A program made the position numbers and the translations under genes. The notes beneath the pieces are model-generated. The model saw only the letters and a program-made list of their open reading frames with translations. It ran no database searches and had not been told where the DNA came from. Of a stretch of DNA of 64,000 bases, positions 17,564-28,222 are shown piece after piece. The DNA is from Desulfurococcaceae archaeon (GTDB lineage: Archaea > Thermoproteota > Thermoprotei_A > Sulfolobales > Desulfurococcaceae). The number at the start of each line of letters is the position of its first letter. The first letter of the stretch is position 1. The stretch is taken from positions 124,001 to 188,000 of the forward strand of contig JAGDWI010000003.1 in assembly GCA_023269825.1 (NCBI GenBank). Direction: 5' to 3'.

Positions 17564-20212
17564 GTGGATAGCGTCCTTACTACTCGCATATCTAAAATAA
17601 GACTCGGCTTAATGTCACCGGATGAGATAAGAAGAATGAGCGTTACAACAATAGCTACAACCGACGTATACGATAATGATGGTTTACCAATAGATGGAGG
17701 AGTAATGGATAAACGCATGGGCGCCATAGAACCCGGTGAAGTATGCCCAGTTTGCGGAAACACACGTGATAGCTGCCCGGGACACTTTGGTCACATTGAG
17801 CTAGCTAAACCAGTTATCCACGTTAGTTTCGTGAAATATATTTTAATGTATCTAAAGGCCACTTGCGAAGCATGCGGTAGAATCAAAATACCCGAGGATG
17901 AAAGACAAGAGTACTTGAAACTCCTCCGAGATCTCGAAGACTTGGGGCTTGTTTACCTGAAGAAAAGGTTCCACGAGTACATTAGGAAGAAAGCATCAGC
18001 CACCACCACGTGCCCCCACTGTGGAACAGCATCACATAAAGTTAAGTTAGATAGACCATACACGTTCTATGTTCAAACAGAGAAAGGACTTAGAAAAATC
18101 ACTCCCAGTGAAATAAGGGAGAGACTGGAGAAAATACCCGATGAAGATGTAAGATTGCTTGGCGGAGACCCCAAGGAGGCTAGACCTGAATGGATGATTC
18201 TAACAGTTCTACCCGTTCCACCGAGAAGCGTCAGACCCTCCATTACTTTGGAAACAGGTATTAGAAGCGAAGATGACTTAACTCATAAATTAGTTGATAT
18301 TGTCAGAGTAAACAACAGGTTGAGAGAACACATTGAAAGCGGTGCCCCAAGCGCTATTATCGAGGAGGAATGGGAGCTTCTACAGTACCACGTTGCAACC
18401 TATATAGATAACGAAGTTTCAGGCATACCCGTAGCGAAGCACAGAAGCGGCAAAGTCTTGAAAGGAATTGCGCAGAGATTAAAGGGTAAAGAGGGCAGAT
18501 TCCGAGGTGATTTAAGGGGTAAACGCGTTGATTACTCAGCGAGAACTGTTGTAAGCCCAGATCCAAGTTTAAGCATCAATGAAGTAGGGGTTCCAGAGGA
18601 AGTAGCGAAAACGCTAACTATTCCAGAGAGAGTTACTCCATGGAACATCGAGTTTCTAAGAAAACTAGTATTAAATGGCCCAGATAAATGGCCTGGTGCA
18701 AACTACATTGTTAGACCAGATGGTAGAAAAATAAGCTTAAAGTACGTAGATAGAAAAGTAGTCGCGGAGTCCCTGGAACCAGGGTTCATTGTTGAAAGAC
18801 ACCTTTTAAATGGAGACATCGTTCTCTTCAACAGGCAACCATCCCTTCACAGAATATCAGTAATGGCTCACGTTGTTAGAGTGTTACCATATAAGACGCT
18901 TAGGTTAAACCCGCTCGTTTGCCCACCATACAACGCTGATTTCGATGGAGATGAAATGAACTTACACATACCACAGGGAGAGGAAGCTCGAGCTGAAGCA
19001 AGAATACTAATGCTGGTTGAGAAACATATATTGACTCCAAGGTATGGAGGACCAATCATTGGAGGTCTACAGGACTATATTAGTGGAGCATATTTGTTAA
19101 CAGTAAAATCAACGGTTCTAACGAAGGAGAAAGCTGCTACAATTCTATCAGCTAGTGGGTACAGAGGTTCCTTACCGGAGCCAGCTATACTTAAACCAAG
19201 AGAGTTCTGGACTGGGAAACAGTTAGTATCACTATTCCTACCGAAAGATTTCAACTATAGAAGAAACTCGAAGATTGGGAGTGCATCGGTTCTGAGATGC
19301 TTAGATGAAGATTGCCCTCACGATAGCTTGGTAATAATTAGAAATGGTGTACTACTCGAAGGAGTCCTAGATAAAGCTAGTATAGGTAGAGAAGAACCAG
19401 AGAGTCTAATGCACTGGTTAATCAAAGACTACGGTGAAAACTACGGCAGATTCTTCATGGATAAAGTATACAAGATGTTCGTTAGAGTCTGTGAAATGTA
19501 TGGCCTCACAATGAGTTACGATCAACTGGTTCTCAGTGAATATGCCAAGAAATCCATTGAGGACACAATTAGAGAAGAGCTCAGGGAAATAGATGAATTA
19601 ATTCAACTATATAGAGAAGGAAAACTAACACCTAGACCTGGTAAAACACTTGAAGAAAGTCTCGAAGACGAAATAGTTGATGCTCTCTCCAAAAAACTAC
19701 TCGACAAAGTAGCAGATGTTATTACACAATACTTTAAGCTAACGAACCCCGTGGTAGTAATGGCGAGAACTGGTGCACGTGGAAACCCCGTCAACTTAAC
19801 ACAAATGTCAGGGTTACTGGGTCAACAGACTGTTAGAGGTAAGAGATTAACCCGTGGATTCCACGGGAGAATGCTAACGCATTTCAAACCGGGGGACATC
19901 GGGGCTGAAGCCAGAGGCTTCATTAAATCCGGTTTCGTAGATGGTTTAAACCCATTAGAATTATTCTTCCACGCAGCTGCGGGTAGAGAGGGATTAATTG
20001 ATACAGCTGTTAGAACGAGTCAATCAGGTTACATGCAAAGAAGACTGATTAACGCATTGCAGGATCTAAGAGTGTACTATGATGGAACAGTTAGAACAGC
20101 GACTGGTGAAATAGTTCAATTAGTTTACGGAGAAGACGGTGTTGACCCCATGAAGAGTGATCACGGTAAAGCAGTTAACATTGATAGATTAATTAATAGA
20201 TACATGGGTTGA
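17564..20212 (+). CDS. rpo1N: RNA polymerase subunit Rpo1N (A')
   Basis: This is the N-terminal two thirds of the largest subunit. It carries zinc motifs CPVCG...CPGHFGH (about 54-75) and CEACG...CPHCG, and the magnesium-binding active site [10 protein letters not shown] at residues 457-466. The bridge-helix region ([18 protein letters not shown]) lies near the end. I use the GTG at 17564, 6 bases after GGTG, giving 882 residues; the in-frame GTG at 17555 overlaps the rpo2 stop and is less likely. Rpo1C follows after 6 bases. Confidence 0.98.
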   Translation: MDSVLTTRISKIRLGLMSPDEIRRMSVTTIATTDVYDNDGLPIDGGVMDKRMGAIEPGEVCPVCGNTRDSCPGHFGHIELAKPVIHVSFVKYILMYLKATCEACGRIKIPEDERQEYLKLLRDLEDLGLVYLKKRFHEYIRKKASATTTCPHCGTASHKVKLDRPYTFYVQTEKGLRKITPSEIRERLEKIPDEDVRLLGGDPKEARPEWMILTVLPVPPRSVRPSITLETGIRSEDDLTHKLVDIVRVNNRLREHIESGAPSAIIEEEWELLQYHVATYIDNEVSGIPVAKHRSGKVLKGIAQRLKGKEGRFRGDLRGKRVDYSARTVVSPDPSLSINEVGVPEEVAKTLTIPERVTPWNIEFLRKLVLNGPDKWPGANYIVRPDGRKISLKYVDRKVVAESLEPGFIVERHLLNGDIVLFNRQPSLHRISVMAHVVRVLPYKTLRLNPLVCPPYNADFDGDEMNLHIPQGEEARAEARILMLVEKHILTPRYGGPIIGGLQDYISGAYLLTVKSTVLTKEKAATILSASGYRGSLPEPAILKPREFWTGKQLVSLFLPKDFNYRRNSKIGSASVLRCLDEDCPHDSLVIIRNGVLLEGVLDKASIGREEPESLMHWLIKDYGENYGRFFMDKVYKMFVRVCEMYGLTMSYDQLVLSEYAKKSIEDTIREELREIDELIQLYREGKLTPRPGKTLEESLEDEIVDALSKKLLDKVADVITQYFKLTNPVVVMARTGARGNPVNLTQMSGLLGQQTVRGKRLTRGFHGRMLTHFKPGDIGAEARGFIKSGFVDGLNPLELFFHAAAGREGLIDTAVRTSQSGYMQRRLINALQDLRVYYDGTVRTATGEIVQLVYGEDGVDPMKSDHGKAVNIDRLINRYMG

Positions 20213-20218
20213 TCCAGC

Positions 20219-21448
20219 ATGAATGCCCCGAGAAATGTAGAAGAAGAAATAAACCTTCTTTTAGAGAAAGTGAAGCAGGAGTTAACTCCCCAATTGTTTG
20301 AAGAATTATCAAATAAGTTAAAGGAAGCCGTTAAAAAACATAGGATAACAATGGAGCAGGCTTCTAAAGTAATCGAGGAAATAGTGAGAAACTACCATAG
20401 ATCGCTCATAGATCCGGGAGAAGCAGTTGGGACAATAACAGCACAGAGCCTTGGTGAACCATCAACTCAAATGACCCTGAGAGTATTCCACTACGCTGGA
20501 GTAAGAGAGTACAACGTGACGCTGGGTCTCCCGCGACTCATAGAGATCGTCGACGCTAGGAAGTCCCCGGAAACACCTATAATGGAGATTTACCTAACGG
20601 AAGACGTTAAACATGATCTTGAAAAAGTTAAAGAGATAGCGCGACATATAGAGTTAACGTATATTGAGAACATTACTGAAGAATTCGCAATAGATTACAC
20701 TGAAGGAGCAGCGATTATAAAGCTAGATCGGGAGATGCTCGCAGATAAAGGAGTAACAGTGGAAAAAGTTGTAGAGGTATTAAATGAATTAGAATTAGGC
20801 GAAGTAAGTGTTTCACCGGAGGATCCATACGAAGTTAGAGTATACCTCAGTGAAGAGTACTTAGATCCGGTGAAAATCGAGAAACTTAGAACCAAGATTC
20901 TACAAGCACGAGTTAAAGGAGTACGAAACATTAAGAAAACAATTATTCAGAAACGTGGAGATGAATACGTTATTATCGCTGAAGGAAGCAATCTCGAAGA
21001 AGTCATGAAGATCCCTGGTGTGAATTGGAGAAAAGTCTACACAAACAATATACATGAGATCGAGCGCATTCTTGGAATAGAGGCAGCTAGAGCAGCTATT
21101 ATAAAAGAAATTAAAAACACTTTAGATGATCAAGGTTTAGATGTTGACATAAGACATATAATGCTACTCGCTGATATGATGACTTGGACTGGTCACGTGA
21201 GACAAGTAGGGAGAATGGGTATTGCGGGAGAAAAACCAAGTGTGCTAGCACGAGCAACATTTGAAACCACGGTTCAGAAGCTAGTGGAGAGCGCCGTCAT
21301 GGGTGAAGAAGATGCTTTGCCGAGTATAACAGAAAATATTATAATTGGTCAAATGATACCTGTAGGTACGGGACTCGTCCGTGTATATATGAATCCAAGT
21401 ATTATTAAGAAAGAAGAAGTCAAGCCGCAAGGTGAAGAAAGTGAGTAG
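20219..21448 (+). CDS. rpo1C: RNA polymerase subunit Rpo1C (A'')
   Basis: This is the separate C-terminal part of the largest subunit, 409 residues, completing the active-site cleft with the trigger loop ([20 protein letters not shown] region near 66-85, given here in part) and the jaw. The split from A' is normal for archaea. ATG start. Its last bases overlap the L30e gene. Confidence 0.97.
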   Translation: MNAPRNVEEEINLLLEKVKQELTPQLFEELSNKLKEAVKKHRITMEQASKVIEEIVRNYHRSLIDPGEAVGTITAQSLGEPSTQMTLRVFHYAGVREYNVTLGLPRLIEIVDARKSPETPIMEIYLTEDVKHDLEKVKEIARHIELTYIENITEEFAIDYTEGAAIIKLDREMLADKGVTVEKVVEVLNELELGEVSVSPEDPYEVRVYLSEEYLDPVKIEKLRTKILQARVKGVRNIKKTIIQKRGDEYVIIAEGSNLEEVMKIPGVNWRKVYTNNIHEIERILGIEAARAAIIKEIKNTLDDQGLDVDIRHIMLLADMMTWTGHVRQVGRMGIAGEKPSVLARATFETTVQKLVESAVMGEEDALPSITENIIIGQMIPVGTGLVRVYMNPSIIKKEEVKPQGEESE

Positions 21449-21764
21449 CTCTATACCAAAACCTGAACTAATTAAAGCTATACAAACGGCTTCAAGGACA
21501 GGCCAAGTAGTTTACGGAGCGAGAGAAGTAACGAAACTAGTTCTACACGGGAAAGCCAAATTAGTGGTTTTAGCCGCTAATGCACCGCCAGAGATAAAGC
21601 GTGACATCTCATACTACGCTAAGTTAAGCAAAGTCCCAGTACTCATATTTGAGGGAACAAACATCGAATTAGGGAACATTATTGGTAGACCACATAGCAT
21701 CGCTGTATTAGCGGTCATAGATCCCGGTCAGTCGAGGATTTTAGAGTTAGTAACAGGTGAATAA
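21441..21764 (+). CDS. rpl30e: Ribosomal protein L30e
   Basis: L30e is a large-subunit protein of the L7Ae/L30e RNA-binding family. It shows [17 protein letters not shown] and [10 protein letters not shown], which are typical. The GTG at 21441, 6 bases after GGTG, gives 107 residues; an earlier GTG at 21432 is also open. The start lies 8 bases inside rpo1C, in the usual position between rpo1C and nusA. Confidence 0.95.
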   Translation: MSSSIPKPELIKAIQTASRTGQVVYGAREVTKLVLHGKAKLVVLAANAPPEIKRDISYYAKLSKVPVLIFEGTNIELGNIIGRPHSIAVLAVIDPGQSRILELVTGE

Positions 21765-21767
21765 TGA

Positions 21768-22217
21768 GTGAGCAACGGGGAAAAAGCTCAAGCAAAAATA
21801 ACTCCCGAGGAATTCAGGTACATGGCTCTTCTCAGTGAATTAACTAATGCAACGGTAAGAGACTGCATAATAGATGAAGATAACAACCGCATCATTTTCC
21901 TAGTTAATCCCGAGGAAGTCGGAAAAGCTATTGGTCCACGTGGATTCTACGTACAGCAATTAAGGAGAATTCTCAATAAAAACATAGAAATAGTAGGGTA
22001 CAGCGACAAAATGGAGGAACAAGTGAAACTAGCGTTAGTTCCAGCTAGGGTTACAGATATGAAGCTTGTGAATAGACCTGATGGAACCAAAGTACTATAT
22101 GTCGCTGTTCACCCAGCAGATAAAGCCATAGCTATTGGTAAAGGAGGCAGAAACATTCAGAGACTCAAGTTAATACTGAAAAGACATTTCGGAATAGACT
22201 CAGCGATAATTGCTTAG
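21768..22217 (+). CDS. nusA: NusA-like KH-domain transcription factor
   Basis: Archaeal NusA keeps only the two KH RNA-binding domains; the bacterial N-terminal and S1 parts are absent, which fits the 149 residues. KH loops are VGKAIGPRGFYVQQL (about 50-64) and AIAIGKGGRNIQRL near 121-134. GTG start with GGTG 8 bases before. It sits between L30e and S12, as in most archaea. It is thought to act in elongation or termination. Confidence 0.94.
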   Translation: MSNGEKAQAKITPEEFRYMALLSELTNATVRDCIIDEDNNRIIFLVNPEEVGKAIGPRGFYVQQLRRILNKNIEIVGYSDKMEEQVKLALVPARVTDMKLVNRPDGTKVLYVAVHPADKAIAIGKGGRNIQRLKLILKRHFGIDSAIIA

Positions 22218-22236
22218 AAAACGGTTTTTAAGTAGG

Positions 22237-22244
22237 TTTAAAAG
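22237..22244 (+). promoter_or_regulatory. TATA element upstream of rps12
   Basis: TTTAAAAG lies 38 bases before the rps12 GTG, in the 65-base gap after nusA. It suggests that S12-S7 have their own promoter within the cluster. Confidence 0.45.
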
Positions 22245-22282
22245 CTCATTATACATACAGAGTAAAAACAGGTGCTTACAAA

Positions 22283-22729
22283 GTGCCAGGTAAAAAAGGC
22301 CCCAATGGATTATACGCTGCGAGAACATTATATAAGAAAAGAAAGAAGTTTAAGTGGTATCAGAGAGAGTATAAGTGGAGAATGCTGAGAAAGCTTGGAT
22401 TGAGAACAGATCCTCTTGAAGGAGCCCCAATGGCGCGTGGAATAGTTCTAGAGAAGGTTGGAGTAGAATCCCGTAAACCCAACTCGGCTTTAAGAAAATG
22501 TGTGAGAGTGCAGCTAGTTAAAAACGGTAAAGTAGTAACAGCGTTCGTTCCATGGGATGGAGGCGTTAATTACATTGATGAACACGATGAAGTCATCATA
22601 GAGGGAATAGGTGGTACTCTCGGCGGAGCTATGGGAGATATCCCGGGAGTAAAGTATAAGGTTGTCATGGTTAACGGTGTTTCACTAAAAGCTTTATGGC
22701 TTGGCAAGAAACAGAAACCAGTTAGATAG
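22283..22729 (+). CDS. rps12: Ribosomal protein S12
   Basis: S12 is a small-subunit decoding-centre protein. The diagnostic [16 protein letters not shown] segment (about 72-87) and [12 protein letters not shown] are present. The 148 residues match the archaeal/eukaryotic (S23) form. GTG start; AGGTG lies 8 bases upstream. S7 follows after 11 bases. Confidence 0.98.
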   Translation: MPGKKGPNGLYAARTLYKKRKKFKWYQREYKWRMLRKLGLRTDPLEGAPMARGIVLEKVGVESRKPNSALRKCVRVQLVKNGKVVTAFVPWDGGVNYIDEHDEVIIEGIGGTLGGAMGDIPGVKYKVVMVNGVSLKALWLGKKQKPVR

Positions 22730-22740
22730 GTGCATTAGAT

Positions 22741-23337
22741 TTGGCTACGCAAACTGCACGTACACTCGAAGTTAAAGAAGTAAAATTATTTGGTAAATGG
22801 AGCTATGATTGGATTGACATCAAGGACCCTAGCTTAAAGAAATACATGTGCTTAAAACCAGTTCGCCTACCGCACAGTAGTGGGAGACATGAGCACAGGA
22901 AATTCGGTAAAGCTGAAGTACCAATAGTTGAACGATTAATTAATAAACTAATGTTTCCGGGTAGAAACACTGGGAAAAAACACCTAGCATACAATATCGT
23001 TAAAAAAGCCTTTGAACTAATATACTTGAAGACGGGAGAGAACCCGCTGCAAATCCTAGTAAGAGCTATTGAGAACTCTGCACCAAGAGAAGACACTACG
23101 AGAATAATGTACGGTGGAATAGTATACCACGTATCAGTCGACATCTCGCCACTAAGAAGAATTGATGTAGCATTAAAACACCTCACAGAGGGAGCTAGAT
23201 TAAAAGCATTTAATAATCCATTACCAATAGAGGAGGCGCTGGCTGAAGAAATAGTGTTAGCTGCAAATAATGATCCCAAGAGCTACGCTATACAGAAGAA
23301 AGACGAAATAGAAAGAATAGCATTAAGTAGCAGATAG
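22741..23337 (+). CDS. rps7: Ribosomal protein S7
   Basis: S7 nucleates assembly of the small-subunit head. It has [20 protein letters not shown] and the C-terminal [21 protein letters not shown] region typical of archaeal S7 (eukaryotic S5). 198 residues from a TTG start with AGGTG 8-9 bases upstream. It ends the S12-S7 pair before a 204-base spacer. Confidence 0.97.
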   Translation: MATQTARTLEVKEVKLFGKWSYDWIDIKDPSLKKYMCLKPVRLPHSSGRHEHRKFGKAEVPIVERLINKLMFPGRNTGKKHLAYNIVKKAFELIYLKTGENPLQILVRAIENSAPREDTTRIMYGGIVYHVSVDISPLRRIDVALKHLTEGARLKAFNNPLPIEEALAEEIVLAANNDPKSYAIQKKDEIERIALSSR

Positions 23338-23490
23338 ATATCAACAGAAGATTGTATCCCTGTTTTTACGCTCACATAATTTCGTACATGTTCCGAGATT
23401 TAGTTTTCCCTAGTTATTAACACGATTCTGAGACCCTGCGTAGTGAAAGTTTAAATTATTAGACCGGGATCAAGCCATCTATTAGTAAAC

Positions 23491-23498
23491 TTTATAAG
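23491..23498 (+). promoter_or_regulatory. TATA box of the EF-1A gene
   Basis: TTTATAAG lies 44 bases before the ATG. The short leader contains two GGTG ribosome sites in tandem (GGTGAAGGTG), consistent with strong expression. The rest of the 204-base gap (23338-23541) shows no gene. Confidence 0.65.
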
Positions 23499-23541
23499 CA
23501 TAGTTTGTAATCATCGGAGTAGAAGGTGAAGGTGTTTAAAA

Positions 23542-24858
23542 ATGAGTGCGCCGCAAAAACCCCACTTGAACTTAATAATAATTGGGCACGTAGACCATGG
23601 AAAAAGCACGATGACTGGCCACATGTTATACCGTCTAGGTTACTTCGACGAAAAAACGCTAAAAGATCTAGAAGCTCAAGCACAGAAAATGGGTAAAGAA
23701 AGCTTCAAATTCGCGTGGCTACTTGACAGGCTAAAGGAGGAGAGAGAGCGCGGATTAACCATTAGCTTATCATACATGAAGTTCGAGACGAAGAAGTACT
23801 TCTTCACCATTATTGATGCGCCAGGACACAGAGACTTCGTTAAAAACATGATTACTGGAGCAAGTCAAGCGGATGCAGCAATACTAGTTGTGAGTGCGAG
23901 AAAAGGTGAATTTGAGGCAGGTATGAGCGCTGAGGGTCAGACAAGAGAGCACGCTTTACTTGCAAGAACTATGGGTATAAACCAACTAATAGTAGCAATA
24001 AACAAAATGGATGCTACTGAACCACCTTACAGCGAGAAGAGGTACAAGGAAGTAGTTGAAATTCTAGGCAAGTTCTTGAAGAGCATTGGTTTCGACGTAA
24101 GCAAGATACCGTTCATACCAGTGTCTGCATGGACAGGCGAGAACCTCATAGAGAGATCGCCTAATATGCCATGGTACAATGGTCCAACCTTAGTTGAAGC
24201 ACTGGACATGTTGCAGGTTCCACCTAAACCAATTGATAAACCCCTAAGACTACCAATACAAGACGTCTACAGTATATCCGGTGTAGGTACAGTAGCGGTA
24301 GGTAGAGTTGAATCAGGAGTATTAAAGGTGGGCGACAGAGTAGCCATAACTCCACCAGCATTAGTTGCAGAAGTAAAATCCATTGAAACACACCACGTTA
24401 GAATAGAGAAAGCTGAACCAGGAGACAATATTGGCTTCAACTTAAAAGGCGTAGAGAAGAAGGATATTAAACGCGGAGACGTAATAGGACCAGTTGATAA
24501 TCCACCAACAGTAGCAGACGAGTTCACGGCAAGAATAATGGTTGTTTGGCACCCAACAGCTATAGCTGTAGGTTACACACCAGTAATTCACATACACACG
24601 GCCAGCATAGCATGCAGAATAACGGAGATCGTGGCAAAAATCGACCCTAGAACCGGTAAGGAACTTGAGAAGAATCCGCAGTTTATTAAACAAGGAGATA
24701 TCGCCATTGTGAAATTCAAACCGATTAAACCACTAGTAGCGGAGAAATACTCGGACTTCCCAGGACTTGGAAGATTCGCAATGAGAGACATGGGTAAAAC
24801 CGTTGGAATCGGTCAAGTAATCGAAGTTAAACCAGTTCAAGTAACAATTAAGAAATAG
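23542..24858 (+). CDS. tuf: Elongation factor 1-alpha
   Basis: This GTPase delivers aminoacyl-tRNA to the ribosome. G1 GHVDHGKST is at residues 15-23, G3 is DAPGHRDF, and G4 is NKMD, followed by two beta-barrel domains, for 438 residues in all. The insertion of the archaeal/eukaryotic form (KESFKFAWLLDRLKEER) is present. It has its own promoter. S10 follows after an 89-base gap, so the ancestral tuf-S10 order is kept. Confidence 0.98.
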   Translation: MSAPQKPHLNLIIIGHVDHGKSTMTGHMLYRLGYFDEKTLKDLEAQAQKMGKESFKFAWLLDRLKEERERGLTISLSYMKFETKKYFFTIIDAPGHRDFVKNMITGASQADAAILVVSARKGEFEAGMSAEGQTREHALLARTMGINQLIVAINKMDATEPPYSEKRYKEVVEILGKFLKSIGFDVSKIPFIPVSAWTGENLIERSPNMPWYNGPTLVEALDMLQVPPKPIDKPLRLPIQDVYSISGVGTVAVGRVESGVLKVGDRVAITPPALVAEVKSIETHHVRIEKAEPGDNIGFNLKGVEKKDIKRGDVIGPVDNPPTVADEFTARIMVVWHPTAIAVGYTPVIHIHTASIACRITEIVAKIDPRTGKELEKNPQFIKQGDIAIVKFKPIKPLVAEKYSDFPGLGRFAMRDMGKTVGIGQVIEVKPVQVTIKK

Positions 24859-24947
24859 TTTTAGTAAATCATGAAGAAATAAAAACAATTTTTTAATACC
24901 ATATGCACGAGAACATGCTTATTAAACTATAGAAACGGGGAAAACCT

Positions 24948-25259
24948 TTGTCTACGCCGAGAATGGTTAAGATAAAAATGTGGAGCACTAATATAAGAGT
25001 GCTTGAGGACTTTGTATCAAAACTAGTAGATATAGCGAAGAAGAGCGGTGTGAAAATCAGCGGCCCAGTTCCTTTACCGACGAAAAAACTAACCATTAGA
25101 ACACTTAAACTACCACACGGTGAAGGCAAAAAGAAGTACGAGAAATGGGAAATGCGAGTACATAAAAGACTATTATATATAGCTGAAGATGAGAGAGTTA
25201 TGAAGCAACTAATAAGAGTTAGAGTACCACCAGAAGTATGGATAGAAATAGAGCTTTAG
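24948..25259 (+). CDS. rps10: Ribosomal protein S10
   Basis: S10 (eukaryotic S20) lies in the small-subunit head. KMWSTNIRVLEDFV and ISGPVPLPTKKLTIRTL mark the family, and the protein is 103 residues. TTG start at 24948. The leader from EF-1A is AT-rich and has no other gene. Confidence 0.96.
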   Translation: MSTPRMVKIKMWSTNIRVLEDFVSKLVDIAKKSGVKISGPVPLPTKKLTIRTLKLPHGEGKKKYEKWEMRVHKRLLYIAEDERVMKQLIRVRVPPEVWIEIEL

Positions 25260-25278
25260 CAACGAGTTGGAATAAGCA

Positions 25279-25288
25279 ATTTAAACCT
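25279..25288 (+). promoter_or_regulatory. TATA element of tRNA-Ser
   Basis: AATTTAAACC ends about 25 bases before the mature tRNA 5' end, matching the boxes of the Ala, Leu and Asn tRNA genes. Confidence 0.6.
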
Positions 25289-25312
25289 AAATATTATAAT
25301 ATTTTTCTGAGA

Positions 25313-25416
25313 GCCGGGGTGCCCGAGCGGCCTAAGGGGCTGGCCTGGAGTGATAAGCATCATAGATAGCCAGTGGGGGTTCACCTCCCGCGCGGGTTCG
25401 AATCCCGCCCCCGGCG
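25313..25416 (+). tRNA. tRNA-Ser (GGA) with 17-base intron
   Basis: The acceptor GCCGGGG pairs with CCCCGGC, with discriminator G as expected for serine. A long variable arm marks a class II tRNA. The anticodon GGA is at 25347-25349. The anticodon stem CTGGC/GCCAG closes after removal of bases 25351-25367 (17 nt) between 37 and 38. The T loop is TTCGAAT. No CCA encoded. Confidence 0.94.
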
Positions 25417-25575
25417 CTCAACAGCTTAGAAATCTCTCCGTAGATCAAGTGAATTAGCTAAACTTAACACTGAGTAATTTAAAAACCCTTTTCACAGTAG
25501 TTTTTAAAAGCTTGTTAAAGTCTAAGTATGATGGGCGAGGATTAAATTAAGATTATTGCTTATGGTGGGGGATAA

Positions 25576-26052
25576 TTGGACAGGGAGTTTAGGAGAATAA
25601 TTAGAATTTTGGAAACAGATATAGATGGAGAACTACCAGTAATTTATGGTTTATCTGCAGTTAAGGGTGTTGGATACAACTATGCTTTAGCTACTTGTAG
25701 AGTGCTGGGATTAGATCCAGCGATGAAAATCGGTTACCTAACAGATGACGAAATTAAGAACATTGAGAGTGTTGTAAAAGAACCACGTAAATACAATATA
25801 CCATCCTGGTATTACAATAGGAGAAAAGACTATGCTACAGGAGAAGACTCTCACCTAGTGGGTTCTACTCTCTTATTTTACGTCAAGGAAGACATAGAGC
25901 ACGAAAAAAGAATCAAGAGCTGGCGTGGAATAAGACACGCGCTTGGATTAAAAGTCCGAGGACAAAGAACGAGGACTACAGGTAGAGCAGGTATCACTGT
26001 TGGAGTCAAGAGGAAGAAAGCTGGTCAACCTCAACAGCAGAAAAAGCAATAG
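25576..26052 (+). CDS. rps13: Ribosomal protein S13
   Basis: S13 (eukaryotic S18) contacts the A-site region and the subunit bridge. LSAVKGVGYNYALATCRVLG and the C-terminal GLKVRGQRTRTTGR are the family hallmarks. 158 residues, TTG start preceded by GGTGGGGG. First gene of the S13-S4-S11-Rpo3 operon. The 159-base gap upstream has an AT-rich stretch near 25500 that may be its promoter. Confidence 0.97.
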   Translation: MDREFRRIIRILETDIDGELPVIYGLSAVKGVGYNYALATCRVLGLDPAMKIGYLTDDEIKNIESVVKEPRKYNIPSWYYNRRKDYATGEDSHLVGSTLLFYVKEDIEHEKRIKSWRGIRHALGLKVRGQRTRTTGRAGITVGVKRKKAGQPQQQKKQ

Positions 26053-26062
26053 GTGAACAAAG

Positions 26063-26581
26063 ATGGGTGATCCAAAGAAATCCCGTAGGTTATGGATGGG
26101 GCCAAGGCATCCATGGCGTAAAGATAGATTAATGGATGAATCCAGGTTACTTGGTGTTTACGGTCTTAGAAGTAAAAGAGAATTATGGAAAGCATCAACG
26201 ATTGTAAGGTACTTTAGGCACAGAGCTCGTACACTGTTAGCTGCTCCAGAGGAAATACGTGAAAAAGAGGAAAAAGTTCTAGTTGAGAAACTCGTGAAAC
26301 TAGGTTTACTAAACGAGGGCGCGAAATTAGATGACATTTTAAACCTACGCGCTGAAGATCTTCTGGAACGTAGGCTTCAAACAATTGTATATAAGAAGGG
26401 GCTCGCCAGAACTATCCATGAAGCAAGACAATTAATAATTCACGGCCACATTTCGATTGGTGGGAGAAGGATTAGATCCCCTGGTTACATAGTATCCCGC
26501 GATGAAGAACAAGCAATTCAATACTATTATAAGAGCCCCTATCTTAAGAAGAAAGAGGCTTCATTAGAGGCTAGTGCTTAG
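26063..26581 (+). CDS. rps4: Ribosomal protein S4
   Basis: S4 (eukaryotic S9) is a primary 16S rRNA binder. It has the S4 RNA-binding domain ([20 protein letters not shown]) near 120-140 after a basic N-terminus. 172 residues, ATG with GGTG 7 bases upstream. It lies between S13 and S11 as usual in archaea. Confidence 0.97.
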   Translation: MGDPKKSRRLWMGPRHPWRKDRLMDESRLLGVYGLRSKRELWKASTIVRYFRHRARTLLAAPEEIREKEEKVLVEKLVKLGLLNEGAKLDDILNLRAEDLLERRLQTIVYKKGLARTIHEARQLIIHGHISIGGRRIRSPGYIVSRDEEQAIQYYYKSPYLKKKEASLEASA

Positions 26582-26601
26582 TTTGAGCTAGGTGATTCAA
26601 T

Positions 26602-27003
26602 ATGGCTTTCGCGTTTAGAGAATTAAAGTGGGGGATTGCTCACATATACAGTAGTTCAAACAATACAATTATACACATAACGGATCTCTCCGGCGCTGAA
26701 ACTGTAAGCTTATGGAGTGGTGGAAGAGTCGTTAAAGCCGACAGAGAGAAACCCAGCCCCTACGCCGCTATGTTAGCTGCTTCAAAAGCTGCTTCTGAAA
26801 CCATGGAAAAAGGCATAATGGCTCTACACATTAAAGTTAGAGCTCCAGGTGGACATGGCCCCAAAACACCGGGTCCAGGAGCTCAAGCCTCTATTCGAGC
26901 ACTTGCAAGATCAGGATTTATAATTGGTAGAATAGAGGATGTTACACCCATACCACACGACACTACGAGGAGACCCGGTGGAAGAAGAGGTAGAAGACTG
27001 TAA
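26602..27003 (+). CDS. rps11: Ribosomal protein S11
   Basis: S11 (eukaryotic S14) lies on the platform near the mRNA 3' side. [16 protein letters not shown] and the end [10 protein letters not shown] identify it. 133 residues, ATG with GGTG 7 bases upstream. It precedes rpo3. Confidence 0.98.
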   Translation: MAFAFRELKWGIAHIYSSSNNTIIHITDLSGAETVSLWSGGRVVKADREKPSPYAAMLAASKAASETMEKGIMALHIKVRAPGGHGPKTPGPGAQASIRALARSGFIIGRIEDVTPIPHDTTRRPGGRRGRRL

Positions 27004-27019
27004 GCTAGGTGCATAGTGC

Positions 27020-27856
27020 TTGAACATAGAGATCTTGGAAAAAACTCCCTTTACGTTAAAACTGTATGTTAAAGACCTACCTATCCATGTTCTAAACGCT
27101 ATTAGAAGAGCTGTAATGAGCGAGGTTCCCGTAATGGCTATAGATTACGTTATCTTCATTGAGAACTCCAGCGTGTTCTACGATGAGTACATTGCACATA
27201 GACTCGGTTTAATACCCTTAACCAGCGAAAACGCTAGCGATAAGTATAAGTCACCCGAGGAGTGTGCTGAAGCCGGTGAGAAAAAAGTTTTCTCAACAGA
27301 TTGCTTCGTGAAATTAGATTTAGAAGCCGAAGGCCCTGAAAACGGAATGTTAACTATTTATAGTAGAGATTTGGCTTCAAGCGATTCAGACGTAAAACCC
27401 GTATTCGACAATATTCCACTAGCTAAGCTTGTGAAAGGACAAAAAATAAAGCTAGAAGCATTTGCTAGGCTTGGACGAGGTAAGGAGCATATTAAGTGGA
27501 GCCCTGTTTCAGCTGCAACACACAAGTATGTCCCAAATATCATAATTAACTCTGAGAACTGTAATGGCTGCGGGAAATGCATTGATGCTTGCCCACGTGG
27601 GGTTTTAAAGCTAGTTGATGGTAAAGCAGTAATCAATGAATCTAACTTATTGCTATGCAGTTTTTGTAGATTATGCGAACAAGTTTGCGAACCTCGGGCA
27701 ATTAGAGTTTCACATAGAGAGGACGAGTACGTTTTATACCTTGATTTTACTGGTGCTTTAAGTCCCCGTAAAACTCTTATTGAAGCTTCAAATATCCTAA
27801 TTAAGAAGCTTGATGAATTTGAAGAGAAGTTAAAGAACTTGGGTGTTATACAATGA
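27020..27856 (+). CDS. rpo3: RNA polymerase subunit Rpo3 (RpoD) with two ferredoxin-type clusters
   Basis: Rpo3 pairs with Rpo11 to seed RNA polymerase assembly, as do Rpb3 and AC40. The 278 residues include the dimerisation domain and an inserted ferredoxin-like domain. Eight cysteines form two [4Fe-4S] motifs, C181, C184, C187, C191 and C213, C216, C219, C223. Some archaea keep one or none, so this is the full set. TTG start at 27020. The stop overlaps the L18e ATG by 4 bases. Confidence 0.96.
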   Translation: MNIEILEKTPFTLKLYVKDLPIHVLNAIRRAVMSEVPVMAIDYVIFIENSSVFYDEYIAHRLGLIPLTSENASDKYKSPEECAEAGEKKVFSTDCFVKLDLEAEGPENGMLTIYSRDLASSDSDVKPVFDNIPLAKLVKGQKIKLEAFARLGRGKEHIKWSPVSAATHKYVPNIIINSENCNGCGKCIDACPRGVLKLVDGKAVINESNLLLCSFCRLCEQVCEPRAIRVSHREDEYVLYLDFTGALSPRKTLIEASNILIKKLDEFEEKLKNLGVIQ

Positions 27857-28218
27857 GAAACCTTGGAAAGAAAACAAATTTAGTGCTAAGAGAACTCGTT
27901 GAAACACTACATAAGTACTCGAGAGAAAACAAAGCTGAAATATGGAGTACTGTTGCTGAGGAGCTTTTGAAGCCATCGAGTAAAAGGAGAGCAGTTAATG
28001 TAAGCAAAATAAATAGGTACACGAACCCTGGTGACTGGGTTATTGTACCCGGTAAAGTGCTCGGCGCAGGTAATCTAGATCACTCCGTTGTAGTTGCCGC
28101 TCTCTCATTCTCAAAGACCGCTCTCGATAAAATTCAGAGAGCCGGGGGTAGAGCAATAAGTATACTTGAGCTTTTACGAGAGAACCCTAAAGGGTCGAAC
28201 GTTAAAATCATGGGGTGA
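27853..28218 (+). CDS. rpl18e: Ribosomal protein L18e
   Basis: L18e belongs to the L15/L18e large-subunit fold. VNVSKINRYTNPGDWVIVPGKVLG is the typical core. 121 residues, ATG sharing four bases with the rpo3 stop. Second part of the Rpo3-L18e-L13-S9-Rpo10-S2 run conserved in archaea. Confidence 0.97.
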   Translation: MRNLGKKTNLVLRELVETLHKYSRENKAEIWSTVAEELLKPSSKRRAVNVSKINRYTNPGDWVIVPGKVLGAGNLDHSVVVAALSFSKTALDKIQRAGGRAISILELLRENPKGSNVKIMG

Positions 28219-28222
28219 TAAC

